This document shows positions 1-9,158 of a stretch of 64,000 nucleotides of DNA, one piece after another; position 1 is the first letter of the stretch; each line of letters begins with the position of its first letter. The translations under genes were made by a program, and so were the position numbers. The DNA is taken from the NCBI RefSeq assembly GCF_001544555.2, contig NZ_FCOK02000032.1:1-64000 (forward strand). The letters are read 5' to 3'. The notes beneath the pieces were generated by a model. The model was given only the letters and a program-made list of their open reading frames with translations, did no database searches and had not been told where the DNA came from. This stretch comes from Caballeronia udeis. GTDB lineage: Bacteria; Pseudomonadota; Gammaproteobacteria; Burkholderiales; Burkholderiaceae.

Positions 1-1
1 G

Positions 2-79
2 ATCCTCGCGGTATCGCTGGATCAGGCAGCGCTCGAAGCAATGCCGGTCAATGAATACGTTGATTTGTACGTGATTTGA
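2..79 (+). CDS. C-terminal tail of an unidentified protein (partial)
   Basis: An open frame enters from the left edge and stops with TGA at 77-79, giving 25 residues that end in NEYVDLYVI. A good intrinsic terminator follows within 25 bp, which is the main reason to treat it as a real gene end. I do not recognise the family. Because it sits beside tssJ and converges on it, it may belong to the type VI secretion locus, but that is inference. Confidence 0.4.
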   Translation: MLAVSLDQAALEAMPVNEYVDLYVI

Positions 80-99
80 TTCTGGATTTGCGTTAACCG

Positions 100-139
100 A
101 AACAGCCATTCGTGCGATGTTGCGAAACGGCTGTTTTTT
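100..139 (+). terminator. intrinsic terminator
   Basis: The arms AACAGCC (101-107) and GGCTGTT (129-135) pair. An inner TTCG/CGAA pairing extends the hairpin, and a run of six T follows on the plus strand. It lies just after the gene end at 79. Confidence 0.65.
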
Positions 140-182
140 AGATGCACCCATCCACCACTCCACCCCACAATAATCGGCGGCA

Positions 183-202
183 GTTGAGCGATCCTGCTCA
201 AC
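183..202. repeat. short inverted repeat between convergent gene ends
   Basis: GTTGAGC (183-189) and GCTCAAC (196-202) form a 7-bp stem with a 6-nt loop. It lies 17 bp beyond the tssJ stop and has no T-run on either side, so it is at best a weak or factor-assisted terminator. Confidence 0.35.
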
Positions 203-218
203 AAGCGGCAAACAGGCG

Positions 219-752
219 TCATCGTGCAGGTCGCTCACGTGGAACTTCATTGGCCGCCACAAGCTCTTGACCAACGAGATCGAACCTGAGCGGGTCGCTC
301 GCTGACAGCGATTTCCTCGGCACCACTCGGCGCCAATCGCGATCGTTTTTCGGGTTGCGGAAGAATCCCACGATCGCAATATATTCTGTGTCCGGCCTCA
401 TGGGCTGCGACAGGCTCGCCGCACTGCCCGGGTTGACGACCACTCCCGCCGAGTCTTGCAGGTCTGCGCTCAACACGGCTCGCTCGTTTTTCAACAGATC
501 ATCGTAGGACGCTCCATCGAACGCTTTACGATCCTTTAGCTGATAAACGCGAACGGCTACGGACACCGGGCGGTTAGCCTCGTCAGGGTTCAGCGACGCA
601 CGCGCATTCAGATCAACATTTAATACCTTGACCTGCTTGTGAAACACTGCCTGATAAGCGCTGGACGACGTGTCAGACACGCCCTGCCAAGCACCACATG
701 CGCATAGACTCAGGCTCGCCGCAACGGCGGTTACAGTAGAAATAACGTGCAT
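219..752 (-). CDS. tssJ: type VI secretion lipoprotein TssJ
   Basis: This 177-residue protein matches TssJ/VasD, the outer-membrane lipoprotein that binds the periplasmic part of TssM in the T6SS membrane complex. The start at 752 is chosen because AGGAGT lies 4 bp upstream and the protein then begins with a hydrophobic segment ending in a lipobox-like LCAC (Cys about 19). A longer upstream reading has no signal peptide. The family's beta-sandwich strands are recognisable (VAVRVYQL, EYIAIVGFFRN). It is the last gene of the minus-strand arm. It looks intact although its partner tssM is not. Confidence 0.85.
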   Translation of the reverse strand: MHVISTVTAVAASLSLCACGAWQGVSDTSSSAYQAVFHKQVKVLNVDLNARASLNPDEANRPVSVAVRVYQLKDRKAFDGASYDDLLKNERAVLSADLQDSAGVVVNPGSAASLSQPMRPDTEYIAIVGFFRNPKNDRDWRRVVPRKSLSASDPLRFDLVGQELVAANEVPRERPAR

Positions 753-765
753 GCAAACTCCTGGT

Positions 766-1884
766 TCATGCAGCTCGGCCACCGGGTGCCGGACGCGCAA
801 CATGTTCTGTCGGGATCGCTTCGTATCGGCCCAACGGGATGGTGATGACGCGGTCATTAGCCGGTTTCAATAACGTGGTCCAGGCAAGGCGACCTTGATG
901 ACCTTTGCCGAGTGCGTGAGCGTGTGCCGCGCCCAGCTTTAGTACCGGCATGACGGCGGCGGATACCTCCATTCGCAACACGACGTCTGCCTTGTTACCC
1001 ACGTACACACGCAACATGCTGATCAACTCTTTATAAAGCGGGGCAGCGGGCAGCAGATCGTGCGCTTGCTCAGGAGTTGAGGGCCGCAATGTAAGCAAGA
1101 CCGCTTCGCCGCGATTCTTGACACGCCTTCCCAGAACATGTCCTTGGCCAAGCCCTTGTCCAGCGGTTCCGCGCGTGCCTGGCGGGCCTAATGAACCGCC
1201 CGAACGCAGTCCTGGTTGATCGCCCAGCCTCACCCAAACAGGGAAGCGCTCGTCAACCTTCACACCGGCACCGGGCAGCGTCAGCGCAACCACGCCTGCC
1301 AACCCCTCCACGGTTCGCGTGCGCTGGGTCAGAAGACCCAGCAATCCGAGCACGCTTGCACCAGGCAGACCGGCACCAACTGCCTTGTCGCCGAGCCCAA
1401 ATCCCGCAAGGCACAACAGCGCGCGTGAGGTCGTGTCATCGCCACGTTCGAACCCCGACGGATACCGATACTTGCGCCAGGTGCGATAGAAAAGCGTTGC
1501 AATCCGGTGATTAAAGAGGTCAAGAAAGGACATGACCTCCTCGTGCCCTTCGCGCCTCAGCACAATGTCGTCGATCAGATGCGGCGGCATCACTGCGTTC
1601 ACGCCGTACAGTCCGAGGAAGGTAGTCCGAACAGTAGGTGGCCGATCCGGACGCTCGTGATCGAATTCCACTTCGGCAAGCTCAGTGCCCGGAAAACCCA
1701 CCTTGGGATACGGCCGGAATCTGACTGTCTCGCCGGCTGGCGTGTCACTGGCCCCAAGACTCATGCTGTGCGGCATCAGCGTTTCTAGAAGTTGGCATAA
1801 CTGAAAGAAATTCATCTGCGGCGCTCGCGCGAGCAGAGCCCGCACGAACGGTGTCATTCCATCAGGCATTTCAGGCGTCCTCAT
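766..1884 (-). CDS. tssG: T6SS baseplate subunit TssG
   Basis: The 372-residue product fits TssG/ImpH/VasB, which forms the baseplate wedge with TssF and TssE. The signature FFQLCQLLE near the N terminus and the region LGLYGVNAVMPPHL, followed by the FLDLFNHRI segment, are typical. Start 1884 is preferred because the tssF stop TGA overlaps this ATG as ATGA. A longer reading to 1917 would begin inside tssF. Length matches the family, so the gene appears complete. Confidence 0.88.
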   Translation of the reverse strand: MRTPEMPDGMTPFVRALLARAPQMNFFQLCQLLETLMPHSMSLGASDTPAGETVRFRPYPKVGFPGTELAEVEFDHERPDRPPTVRTTFLGLYGVNAVMPPHLIDDIVLRREGHEEVMSFLDLFNHRIATLFYRTWRKYRYPSGFERGDDTTSRALLCLAGFGLGDKAVGAGLPGASVLGLLGLLTQRTRTVEGLAGVVALTLPGAGVKVDERFPVWVRLGDQPGLRSGGSLGPPGTRGTAGQGLGQGHVLGRRVKNRGEAVLLTLRPSTPEQAHDLLPAAPLYKELISMLRVYVGNKADVVLRMEVSAAVMPVLKLGAAHAHALGKGHQGRLAWTTLLKPANDRVITIPLGRYEAIPTEHVARPAPGGRAA

Positions 1885-3152
1885 AGCGGTGAGCGCTCTG
1901 CATGACTCGCCGCCCATTCGATGCGCTTTCCGGAGGGTAAGCTGATGATCGCCAGTTGGGTGAATAGATTGATCTCGGCGTACAGCGTAAAGAACCGGTG
2001 CAATAACTCGCCGAAAAGGTACACATCACCTGTGCCCGCGAAAGCATGGCTATCAAGCGTGACTTCAATCAGCACGCCGCGCTCTATACCGCCGCCAATC
2101 ACCTTGCGCAGGAGTTTTTGCGATACATGCTGAATACCTGCGAGTCGACGACGGTTCAGTTCGTCTCCCGTCCAGTCGTACAACGCCAGCGCCCCACGCA
2201 AAACTTCAGCGTCCATCAACGACAAGAAGTTCGGAGCGAGATGAGACAGCACGCGCCATTGGAAGCGGTCATTCACCGGTGGATAGACCGGCAGCGTGGG
2301 CGACGTAAGGTTGCGGACGCGTCCGACATTTGGTGCACTCGCGACCAGTTCATTGATGCTCGCTTCGCGCAGACCTTTGCGTGGCAGCATGCCGTTGGTA
2401 CCCGTTACGCGTAGTGACAACGTCTCCTCAGGCAGGTCCGGCATCGATTCCCACGCGTGACCGCCGAGAATGATCCATGTGTCAAACAAACCCTTCACGC
2501 CTTGCCTGACGCGCGTATGAAAGTAACGTTCCGGCGCTTCATGGCGAAGCATGCCGCCACGATGCCGAAACGTCGAAAATGGTACGTACTCGAAACGCTC
2601 GGCGGTATCGTGATCGAACGCCTCAACCGCTTCAACCGAATACGTTTCGACGAAGTCGCCGTGATGATGCATCGGCTTCACGCGATACTCGGTTTCGTGA
2701 TGATCGATCCGCACGGGTTCGGCGTCGAGTTCGAATAAGTTGATGATTGGCGTGCAAAACAACCGTACATTGGCGGCCGTGAAGCGCAGGTCGGCTGGAT
2801 AACTTTCGTTGAGCAGCACTTCGACCTCGAAGCTCCAGGCGTCTGCTGGCAACGCATCCATGCTCAGGCCGCACAAGTCGACAAACAAAAATTTCTCGCG
2901 GAACGTGAAATATTCCAGCAGGAGTTGATAGCCTGAAAATGCGATGTCCGCCTTCGGCCACAAACGCTCTTCTGCTGAAAATCCCGCCGGTTCGATTCGG
3001 GCACCTTTAATTAGCGTTGCGGCGCCGTCATGCACTTCGGATAACGGGCACCATCTTGCTGCGAGACGGTTGCCCGTTCGAGTAAGCGAATCAGCCCAAA
3101 TCGCCCTGTGAAGTCGAACGCCACGCGCGGGCCAGCCTGCTCGGTCTTCCAC
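1881..3152 (-). CDS. tssF: T6SS baseplate subunit TssF, N-terminally truncated
   Basis: Homology to TssF/ImpG/VasA starts around ARIEPAGF (about residue 50) and continues to the end (YQLLLEYFTFREKFLFVDL, then the conserved LSLMDAEVLRGAL region). TssF is normally about 600 residues. Here only about the last 375 are present and the N-terminal 200 or so are missing. The first 45 to 50 codons of this frame lie over the 3' part of tssM and do not look like TssF. It is probably the product of a deletion that joined tssM and tssF, and is unlikely to be a functional baseplate subunit. It overlaps tssG by 4 bp. Confidence 0.75.
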   Translation of the reverse strand: MEDRAGWPARGVRLHRAIWADSLTRTGNRLAARWCPLSEVHDGAATLIKGARIEPAGFSAEERLWPKADIAFSGYQLLLEYFTFREKFLFVDLCGLSMDALPADAWSFEVEVLLNESYPADLRFTAANVRLFCTPIINLFELDAEPVRIDHHETEYRVKPMHHHGDFVETYSVEAVEAFDHDTAERFEYVPFSTFRHRGGMLRHEAPERYFHTRVRQGVKGLFDTWIILGGHAWESMPDLPEETLSLRVTGTNGMLPRKGLREASINELVASAPNVGRVRNLTSPTLPVYPPVNDRFQWRVLSHLAPNFLSLMDAEVLRGALALYDWTGDELNRRRLAGIQHVSQKLLRKVIGGGIERGVLIEVTLDSHAFAGTGDVYLFGELLHRFFTLYAEINLFTQLAIISLPSGKRIEWAASHAERSPL

Positions 3153-5635
3153 TCAATACGCGTGCCGTTTTCCAATGCCTCTCCCGGCCACACAAACGGC
3201 GCCCACTCTTCGCGCTGATTAAAGTAATGCAAGTCCCGCCCCGAAAGCGCGATCTTTACGTCGGTGATTCCAGGTGTAGGGATAGCGCGTAGTTCGTAGC
3301 GCAGGTTCGCGTCACCCGTTGGGAACAAAACGTTCGCTACACGTGTGAGCCGGTTCAATGCACTCACGAATTCAGGATCGACTCTGAGCGTATTGCCTCC
3401 GGCGGCTTGCATGACGACCCACTGATCACCCTGACGCTCGATGATGCCGCCAAGTTGCGTCGATATAAATTGCGAGAGCACGCCGCTATCCACACGCAGG
3501 AAGCGCGCCATTTCAGGCAATGAAGCATCGCTATCCGAGTCCGCAAACGGATAACGTCCGCCGAACGATTTGTTCCAGGCCGCGACAATGGCCGTGCGCC
3601 ACGTTTCGTTCAGACTCGCGGTCGCCGGTTGGAGAACGACGTCCCAGGTTTGATCGAGTGGTCGCTGAAAGACCGCATTGCCAAAGCCCGACCATTGCTC
3701 GCCAAGGCTCGCGGCAACACGGCTTGCGTAGTCGCGGCTGTCGCCAATATCCGATGTCTTTCCCTGCAGGATCGCCTGCGCCGCCGTGCGCGACATGGCG
3801 TCCGGGTCCGGGCTCATCATGATTTGCTGGAGCTTGAGGCGTACTCCTGTTACCCGTTCGAGATAGCGCGGCAGGCTGATATCGGATGTGTTCGCCGATG
3901 GAGCAGCGGCCTTGGTGGTACTGGCCGTTGCCAGATCGCTGCCCGCGACGCGCAGCAGCGGACTGAAAGCCGATGCAAGCGGTGCTTCGGGTTGTGAGGA
4001 AGCGCTGGAAGGATCGCTATCTTTGTCACCACCGCCCACGAGCAACCGGGCTTTGTTGACGAGCGTATCCGATAGCGACTGCCCCACAGCGCCCGTGCTG
4101 GCCTGATACACGATCACCTTGAACAACGCCGATAGCGGCGAGCGTTGTGGATCGGCATACAGGCTCAGTTGATCGACGGTACCGGATAAGGATGTATCCG
4201 CCTGCCAGCGCACGCTGTTCAGGAACTGCTGCCAGGCACGGCCGTAATCGGCGAAGTAGCGCTGGCGCAGTTGTTCCTTGAGCGACGCAGCGGATGCGGT
4301 TGCGCTTGTTGTTGATGCATCGGACAGCACCCAGTCGCCGGTAACTGTGCGTTGCTCGTTGGCGTCATCGATAGCTTTGCCAATGCGCTCGTCCCACGCC
4401 TGCCGCGTGTAGACGCCGGGTACGGTTTCGCTGGTTGTGAACACGCCACGGCTGCTAGTGTCGCCCAGTAGCGACTGCAGTGACACGGGCGGGTACTTGA
4501 CGCGGGTTTCTTCGAGGATCTGCTGGTAGACGGTATCGGTGGAGTTCCGCAGACCCATCACGCTCACGAGCGTCTGACGGGCTGTGGTGATTAACGTTGC
4601 GTCGGGTGTGATGGCGAGTGACGGGCGCTGGCGTAGGTGGTTCGCATGGAATGCCACAAGACGCTGGGTCACGTCGCGCCAGTTGCTCGGGTTGAGGGCG
4701 GATGATCCGGGACGTGCAGGTTGACCAGCAGCCAGCAATTGAGGGATCAGGAAGCCCGAATCGACGCGCTTAGGCTCGGTCAACATCAGGTATGACTTGA
4801 GGGTGCTGTAAGCGCGTTTGACCTGTGCGTCGCCGCCGCTTGCCAATTCCTGATCGGTGAGTGAGCCGAGTTGTCGTAGATCGGATTCCACCTTCGTTCG
4901 CAAGGGCTGCATCAGGATGCGATTGTTTGCGACTTCGTAGGCGGGCCACGCGGCGCTCAGCAGTGCGGCATCATGGTTCAGACCAAAGCGGGCGTACCAC
5001 GGGGCACCGTCACGCTGACGTGCTTCGAGTGTGGCGATCTGGTTTTGTAGGACGTCGAGGTTTTGTGTGGCTTGCGTTGCGTCGCGCGCTGCTGCGAGCT
5101 TTGCGATCGTCGTGGACGCGGTCTGGATAGCGTTGCGATTGGCTGCCACGGAAACCAGCGTGCCAGTGATCCATACGGCCGCGAGCGCGATTGCGCTCCA
5201 CGCCGCGACACGTGAGAACGAGAAACCCACGGGGCGGCCGTGCACGGTCCGGCTGTGGGCTGCGATGGCATGCCATGTTGGTTGCGCAAGTACAGATGGC
5301 GCTTGGGTTGCGTTAGCACCGCCGAGGAGCTGCTGTTTGAACAGGGGCGTGAAAACTACGCCGAACACCGTCGTACGCCTAGTCCGCGAGTTGCATAGCT
5401 GCGAAACAAGTTGCGACAGCGCCTCCGCGCGTCGAGCTACCTGTTGCGACAGCTGCGCAAGACAGGCTTCCTCCTTACTTTCACTGAGACGTTGCACGCC
5501 TGCATCGGCGAGCCGCTCAGACAGATCGGTGAGCGACGCTTCCACTCCGCGCGAGTTATTGGATCGAGTTGACCACGAACACATGACGGGCTCGGTCATC
5601 GCGGGAGCCGGACCATCGACTTCCACTGCGTTCAA
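3011..5635 (-). CDS. tssM: T6SS membrane protein TssM (IcmF), truncated at both ends
   Basis: This 874-residue frame matches the middle and most of the C-terminal part of TssM/IcmF, the inner-membrane protein spanning the periplasm. Visible are the FGVVFTP segment that precedes the third transmembrane helix, one hydrophobic helix around residues 142-165 (AAWSAIALAAVWITGTLVSV), and the periplasmic domain ending in GRFGLIRLLERA. TssM is usually 1100-1300 residues. The first two transmembrane helices and the Walker NTPase domain are absent, and the last 40-60 residues are replaced by unrelated sequence before TAA. The only start is TTG at 5635, overlapping the end of the preceding gene. It is likely a pseudogene fragment. 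Confidence 0.72.
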   Translation of the reverse strand: MNAVEVDGPAPAMTEPVMCSWSTRSNNSRGVEASLTDLSERLADAGVQRLSESKEEACLAQLSQQVARRAEALSQLVSQLCNSRTRRTTVFGVVFTPLFKQQLLGGANATQAPSVLAQPTWHAIAAHSRTVHGRPVGFSFSRVAAWSAIALAAVWITGTLVSVAANRNAIQTASTTIAKLAAARDATQATQNLDVLQNQIATLEARQRDGAPWYARFGLNHDAALLSAAWPAYEVANNRILMQPLRTKVESDLRQLGSLTDQELASGGDAQVKRAYSTLKSYLMLTEPKRVDSGFLIPQLLAAGQPARPGSSALNPSNWRDVTQRLVAFHANHLRQRPSLAITPDATLITTARQTLVSVMGLRNSTDTVYQQILEETRVKYPPVSLQSLLGDTSSRGVFTTSETVPGVYTRQAWDERIGKAIDDANEQRTVTGDWVLSDASTTSATASAASLKEQLRQRYFADYGRAWQQFLNSVRWQADTSLSGTVDQLSLYADPQRSPLSALFKVIVYQASTGAVGQSLSDTLVNKARLLVGGGDKDSDPSSASSQPEAPLASAFSPLLRVAGSDLATASTTKAAAPSANTSDISLPRYLERVTGVRLKLQQIMMSPDPDAMSRTAAQAILQGKTSDIGDSRDYASRVAASLGEQWSGFGNAVFQRPLDQTWDVVLQPATASLNETWRTAIVAAWNKSFGGRYPFADSDSDASLPEMARFLRVDSGVLSQFISTQLGGIIERQGDQWVVMQAAGGNTLRVDPEFVSALNRLTRVANVLFPTGDANLRYELRAIPTPGITDVKIALSGRDLHYFNQREEWAPFVWPGEALENGTRIEWKTEQAGPRVAFDFTGRFGLIRLLERATVSQQDGARYPKCMTAPQR

Positions 5636-5964
5636 TACATAGGCCGGTGCAGAGACGCCGAGTGTTCGGTTTTGCTCGGCCAGACGATTGACGTTACAAT
5701 CTCGGGACTCCCGCCCTCGATTTCGTACCGATCGATCTCAACATCTGTACTTCCGACACACGTCCACATAACTCGAATATCGAAGTCACCGGAACTTAGC
5801 GGATCACTATCCGAATGCTTAACGTCTTTGGGAAAAGCTATTTTGCAACCCTCCATAAGATTGCTGGCGGAAATAGCTGGTGATGCAACGTCACCAACTT
5901 GCGCGAACAAGGGGCTAGAAAAAAAAGCATAAGTAAATAACAACGTAGACGCAGTTCTTACCAT
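5632..5964 (-). CDS. small exported protein, candidate immunity protein
   Basis: This 110-residue protein has a signal peptide (MVRTASTLLF...SPLFAQ, cleavage after about residue 22) and one Cys pair in the mature part. No family is recognised. The start at 5964 overlaps the end of the vgrG/effector gene by 7 bp, as expected for a co-translated effector-immunity pair. A periplasmic immunity protein would fit an effector with peptidoglycan-hydrolase domains. Starts at 5994 or 6006 are possible but would place extra charged residues before the signal peptide. Base composition is more AT-rich than most of the window. The 3' end abuts the broken tssM, so its own C terminus may be altered. Confidence 0.55.
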   Translation of the reverse strand: MVRTASTLLFTYAFFSSPLFAQVGDVASPAISASNLMEGCKIAFPKDVKHSDSDPLSSGDFDIRVMWTCVGSTDVEIDRYEIEGGSPEIVTSIVWPSKTEHSASLHRPMY

Positions 5965-8900
5965 CCATGCACCTGATCGAGCGTTGATTCCCATCTTTGT
6001 TTGCATAATTGACTTTCCTTATTGATGACGCGGAAGGCGGCTTTGACAGCTTCTTTCCTCCGACCGATATCCTTCAGGGCGGGATTTATCTTTGCAGTGA
6101 CTTTGACGATCTTATTTTCGTCTGCCACTGCGTTGATACCCCATTGAGACCAGTACCAGGTCGATGAATCCGTGGCTATGTGTTTGTCAAACTGGACAGA
6201 CAGTGGGTCTTTGACAATATCAATACCGCTGTGACTTTTATATTTGCGATAATTTTCCATCCACGTTAAATGTAAGAGACCACGCCCTCGATAATCCACG
6301 TCCGGTTGATCACTATCGCCAAATAAAACCAACCCTAAGCCTTGATCATTTTTTACCAACTCGGTTTTTGAATATTTTTCCATTTGAGCTTCAGACCAAG
6401 CAGGGTGTAAGCGATGAAGACCACGTACTAATGCGCTATGGTATGTGCGCCAGAGTCGACTTCCGTCCTTGTAGTACAAGCTCTCGGCGAATGCTGTGAA
6501 GCCACCGCATTCCACGGCGCACTGGCCAAAAAAATGCGCAACTCGGTGACATGTATTGATTTCATATTTTTCGAAGGCTATGTTTAACTCGGGAGCGAAG
6601 CCATTTGCGTTGTCAGGGCTAATGGTGGGAAATATTTCACGCATCATGTCTGAAGTGACCATTAGATCGACTCGGCATTCTCGGCAAAAGTAACCGGGTT
6701 TTCCAACGAAGTTACCCAACAATCCAATCGGATGAATATGAAACACCTCCGGCGACGACGGAAACCCTTCAATCTTCCCCGCTTCCACATCGCTCCACCA
6801 CACGAGCTTCGCGATCCGTTTCTTCTCTTCATCCAGCGCTGGATCGTGGGCGGTCCGCTCTTCGACCTGTGCAAATAGGGAATCCCACTTTGTCGGATTA
6901 GCCCACTCGCTTTCGTGCCGCACTATTAATCGCGACAAGATCAACTGACGCCACTTATTCTTTGAAGCTTTACGCAGTTCGTCCGCCGCCTGCGCCCCTG
7001 ACCCCGTCGGATACGCCGCCCGATATATCTCGTTTGCGGCCGGACTCAACTTGGCCAATGCCGCAACCTCGGGTACCGGAGCATCCAGCTTGTAGTCAAT
7101 CCAACCTTGCGCACTAGCGAACATCGTATGCGTAGGATCGTGGGCCTCTTCTAGCGTCTTGAAGTCGACCCACTGGTGTGGTGCTTCCAGCGTCACCCTT
7201 CCCCCGGCGTGATTTGTCTCCCGCACCCAACCTTCAATGGGCGCGTGACGCACGTCCGCACTGTCGATCATCCACCAATGCGCTTTCCTTCCATCGCTTC
7301 CAGCTACCGTTTCCTGGGCCTGATCCTCTTTCTTGGCTGCGGCCAGGACCGATACTGGATAAATTTGCACTACTCCCGTCTCCGGCGCACTTATGCCCTC
7401 CTGGTCCATTTTCTTGTAAAGCTTCACCTGCTTGTCGACGCGAACGATCGTGTGATCTTCATCTTTCGCATGCTGATCCACATACGTTCTACTCTGCTTT
7501 AGATACGACTCAATCTCCTCGTCGCAAAGTACCTCGATGTGTACCATCCGGTTTCCAGCGGTCGGTGGACTCAACAGGTCATACTGGCCGAGATGTCCAA
7601 TAAGGTCGCCAGCGTTAATAGGAAACGGTTTGGGCAAAATGACCACGCGGTCTAACTGCGCGTCGGACAAAACCTGCTTAACGACCGGCTTGCCGTGTTC
7701 CTTGCCGAGAAAAATCCATCCGGTCTTTGCATCGTCGGCGACATAAGCCCCGGCCTGCGGCGGATACACCTCCCCGCCCGATTCGATCTCAACGATTTTT
7801 CCCCACAGGTCTTTCTCTTTCTTTTCGCCGATCCTAAGCCGCGTTCCTTGCGGCAAAATTGCAAGTATCTGTCCACGCCGCGGCGCCGCACGAACTCGCA
7901 AACCGACTTGTTGTTCAGGCGCGGCGATTCCGGTATTCGCGTTGGCTTCCGGTCGATCCACAGCAGAGTCTAAGATTTCATACGCTAGGTCCCAATACGC
8001 AGGCTTTTTTAGCGCGCTGTCCTTCTCGTACTCTTCAACGCTTTGCAAATGCATATACAAACTGAAGAACGCCAGCTTTTGCCCGCGCGGGTATTCCATG
8101 CGGTGCCTGACTAGCGCGAAGCCTGTGCTGTACGGTGCGTTGACGGTCGGCAATCCATGTTCAGCATTCCCGAGTTCACGGTTGGTAAAGCGGAACACCG
8201 CGCCGGGCGTCATGCCGATCACATTGCCAGTCCCCTCAAAGATTACCTGTTGTGCCAATTCAGCCTGATGCCTCAAGGTCGCTACACGTTTTCCAGTCTC
8301 GGGCGTGGTGTAATGCTCGCCCCAGCGGTACTGATTGCCGACAGTAGTTTCGTCGTCGCGTGCGGTGTTCACCTTCGTCAACAACGCAACCCCCGCAGTT
8401 CGATGGTTGTAGTCATCCACAGTAATCGATTGCACCACGCGCTTGCGGCGCTCGACCAAGGTCATGACTGAATCAGCACCTCGGCTGGCAAAGCCGCCTT
8501 CCTCGCGATACGGCGCCGAGAGTTTCGGATCACGCGCGTACGCATCGAGGTCGTCGCCAAAGACAATGACCTCATGTTCGGGCGTCTGCTCGAAACGAAA
8601 CCAGATGCCCTCTTCAGCAGCAATGCGCTGGATGAACGCCAACGCCGATTCGGCATACTGCGTAATGTATTCATGCGTTTCGTATTCGGCCCTAAGCTGG
8701 AACTTGAAATCAACAGCGGTGTAACCGTAGTGCCGCAACGTCGATTCGATAACGGCAGGAACAGTCTGATTCTGAAACAGCCGGCTCGCGACCTCGGATC
8801 CAAGATCGGACAAACGGGCCTCAAGCTTTACGCTGTATCGCGTTTCATCGGCTGATGAACTCAATTCATCGAACTCGGTGATAACTCCACTGATCAGCCG

Positions 8901-9158
8901 CTCAGGTGGCTTCACCAGGCGCGCGGCCAATTCCGCTGCCAGTCCTGCATTGGGATCCACCGGCTCAACAGAAAACTTGGCTCGCTTGCCGAGAACGTCG
9001 GCAATGGGAAGTCCAGCGCGAGCACAGGTGAACTCAATCACCAACCAATACGGCTTGCTAATATCTTCCTGACCCCCGAAAGACAGTACAGAAAATGCGG
9101 CGGGTTGCTTCGAGATACGCAGGCTATACGCTTGCGTCGGTAGAACCATGATTCCCAT
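5958..9158 (-). CDS. VgrG gp27-like domain fused to M23-like/GH19-like effector
   Basis: This 1066-residue protein has three parts. Residues 8-336 match the VgrG gp27-like base domain (EGIWFRFE, IGMTPGAVFRFTN). Residues 340-585 resemble a degenerate M23 peptidase module with FFSLYMHL at about 364-371 and a MVHIEV strand at about 538-543, interrupted by an SH3-like stretch (GLRVRAAPRRGQ). Residues 865-1045 resemble a GH19 chitinase/lysozyme-like fold, with VECGGF (Glu883 in the place of HESGGF) and YRGRGLLHLTW at 956-966. The gp5-like OB fold and beta-helix spike of VgrG are absent, as is the N-terminal HxxxD zinc motif of M23. Start 9158 has AGGAG 10 bp upstream. The last third is noticeably AT-richer. 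Confidence 0.75.
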   Translation of the reverse strand: MGIMVLPTQAYSLRISKQPAAFSVLSFGGQEDISKPYWLVIEFTCARAGLPIADVLGKRAKFSVEPVDPNAGLAAELAARLVKPPERLISGVITEFDELSSSADETRYSVKLEARLSDLGSEVASRLFQNQTVPAVIESTLRHYGYTAVDFKFQLRAEYETHEYITQYAESALAFIQRIAAEEGIWFRFEQTPEHEVIVFGDDLDAYARDPKLSAPYREEGGFASRGADSVMTLVERRKRVVQSITVDDYNHRTAGVALLTKVNTARDDETTVGNQYRWGEHYTTPETGKRVATLRHQAELAQQVIFEGTGNVIGMTPGAVFRFTNRELGNAEHGLPTVNAPYSTGFALVRHRMEYPRGQKLAFFSLYMHLQSVEEYEKDSALKKPAYWDLAYEILDSAVDRPEANANTGIAAPEQQVGLRVRAAPRRGQILAILPQGTRLRIGEKKEKDLWGKIVEIESGGEVYPPQAGAYVADDAKTGWIFLGKEHGKPVVKQVLSDAQLDRVVILPKPFPINAGDLIGHLGQYDLLSPPTAGNRMVHIEVLCDEEIESYLKQSRTYVDQHAKDEDHTIVRVDKQVKLYKKMDQEGISAPETGVVQIYPVSVLAAAKKEDQAQETVAGSDGRKAHWWMIDSADVRHAPIEGWVRETNHAGGRVTLEAPHQWVDFKTLEEAHDPTHTMFASAQGWIDYKLDAPVPEVAALAKLSPAANEIYRAAYPTGSGAQAADELRKASKNKWRQLILSRLIVRHESEWANPTKWDSLFAQVEERTAHDPALDEEKKRIAKLVWWSDVEAGKIEGFPSSPEVFHIHPIGLLGNFVGKPGYFCRECRVDLMVTSDMMREIFPTISPDNANGFAPELNIAFEKYEINTCHRVAHFFGQCAVECGGFTAFAESLYYKDGSRLWRTYHSALVRGLHRLHPAWSEAQMEKYSKTELVKNDQGLGLVLFGDSDQPDVDYRGRGLLHLTWMENYRKYKSHSGIDIVKDPLSVQFDKHIATDSSTWYWSQWGINAVADENKIVKVTAKINPALKDIGRRKEAVKAAFRVINKESQLCKQRWESTLDQVHGW

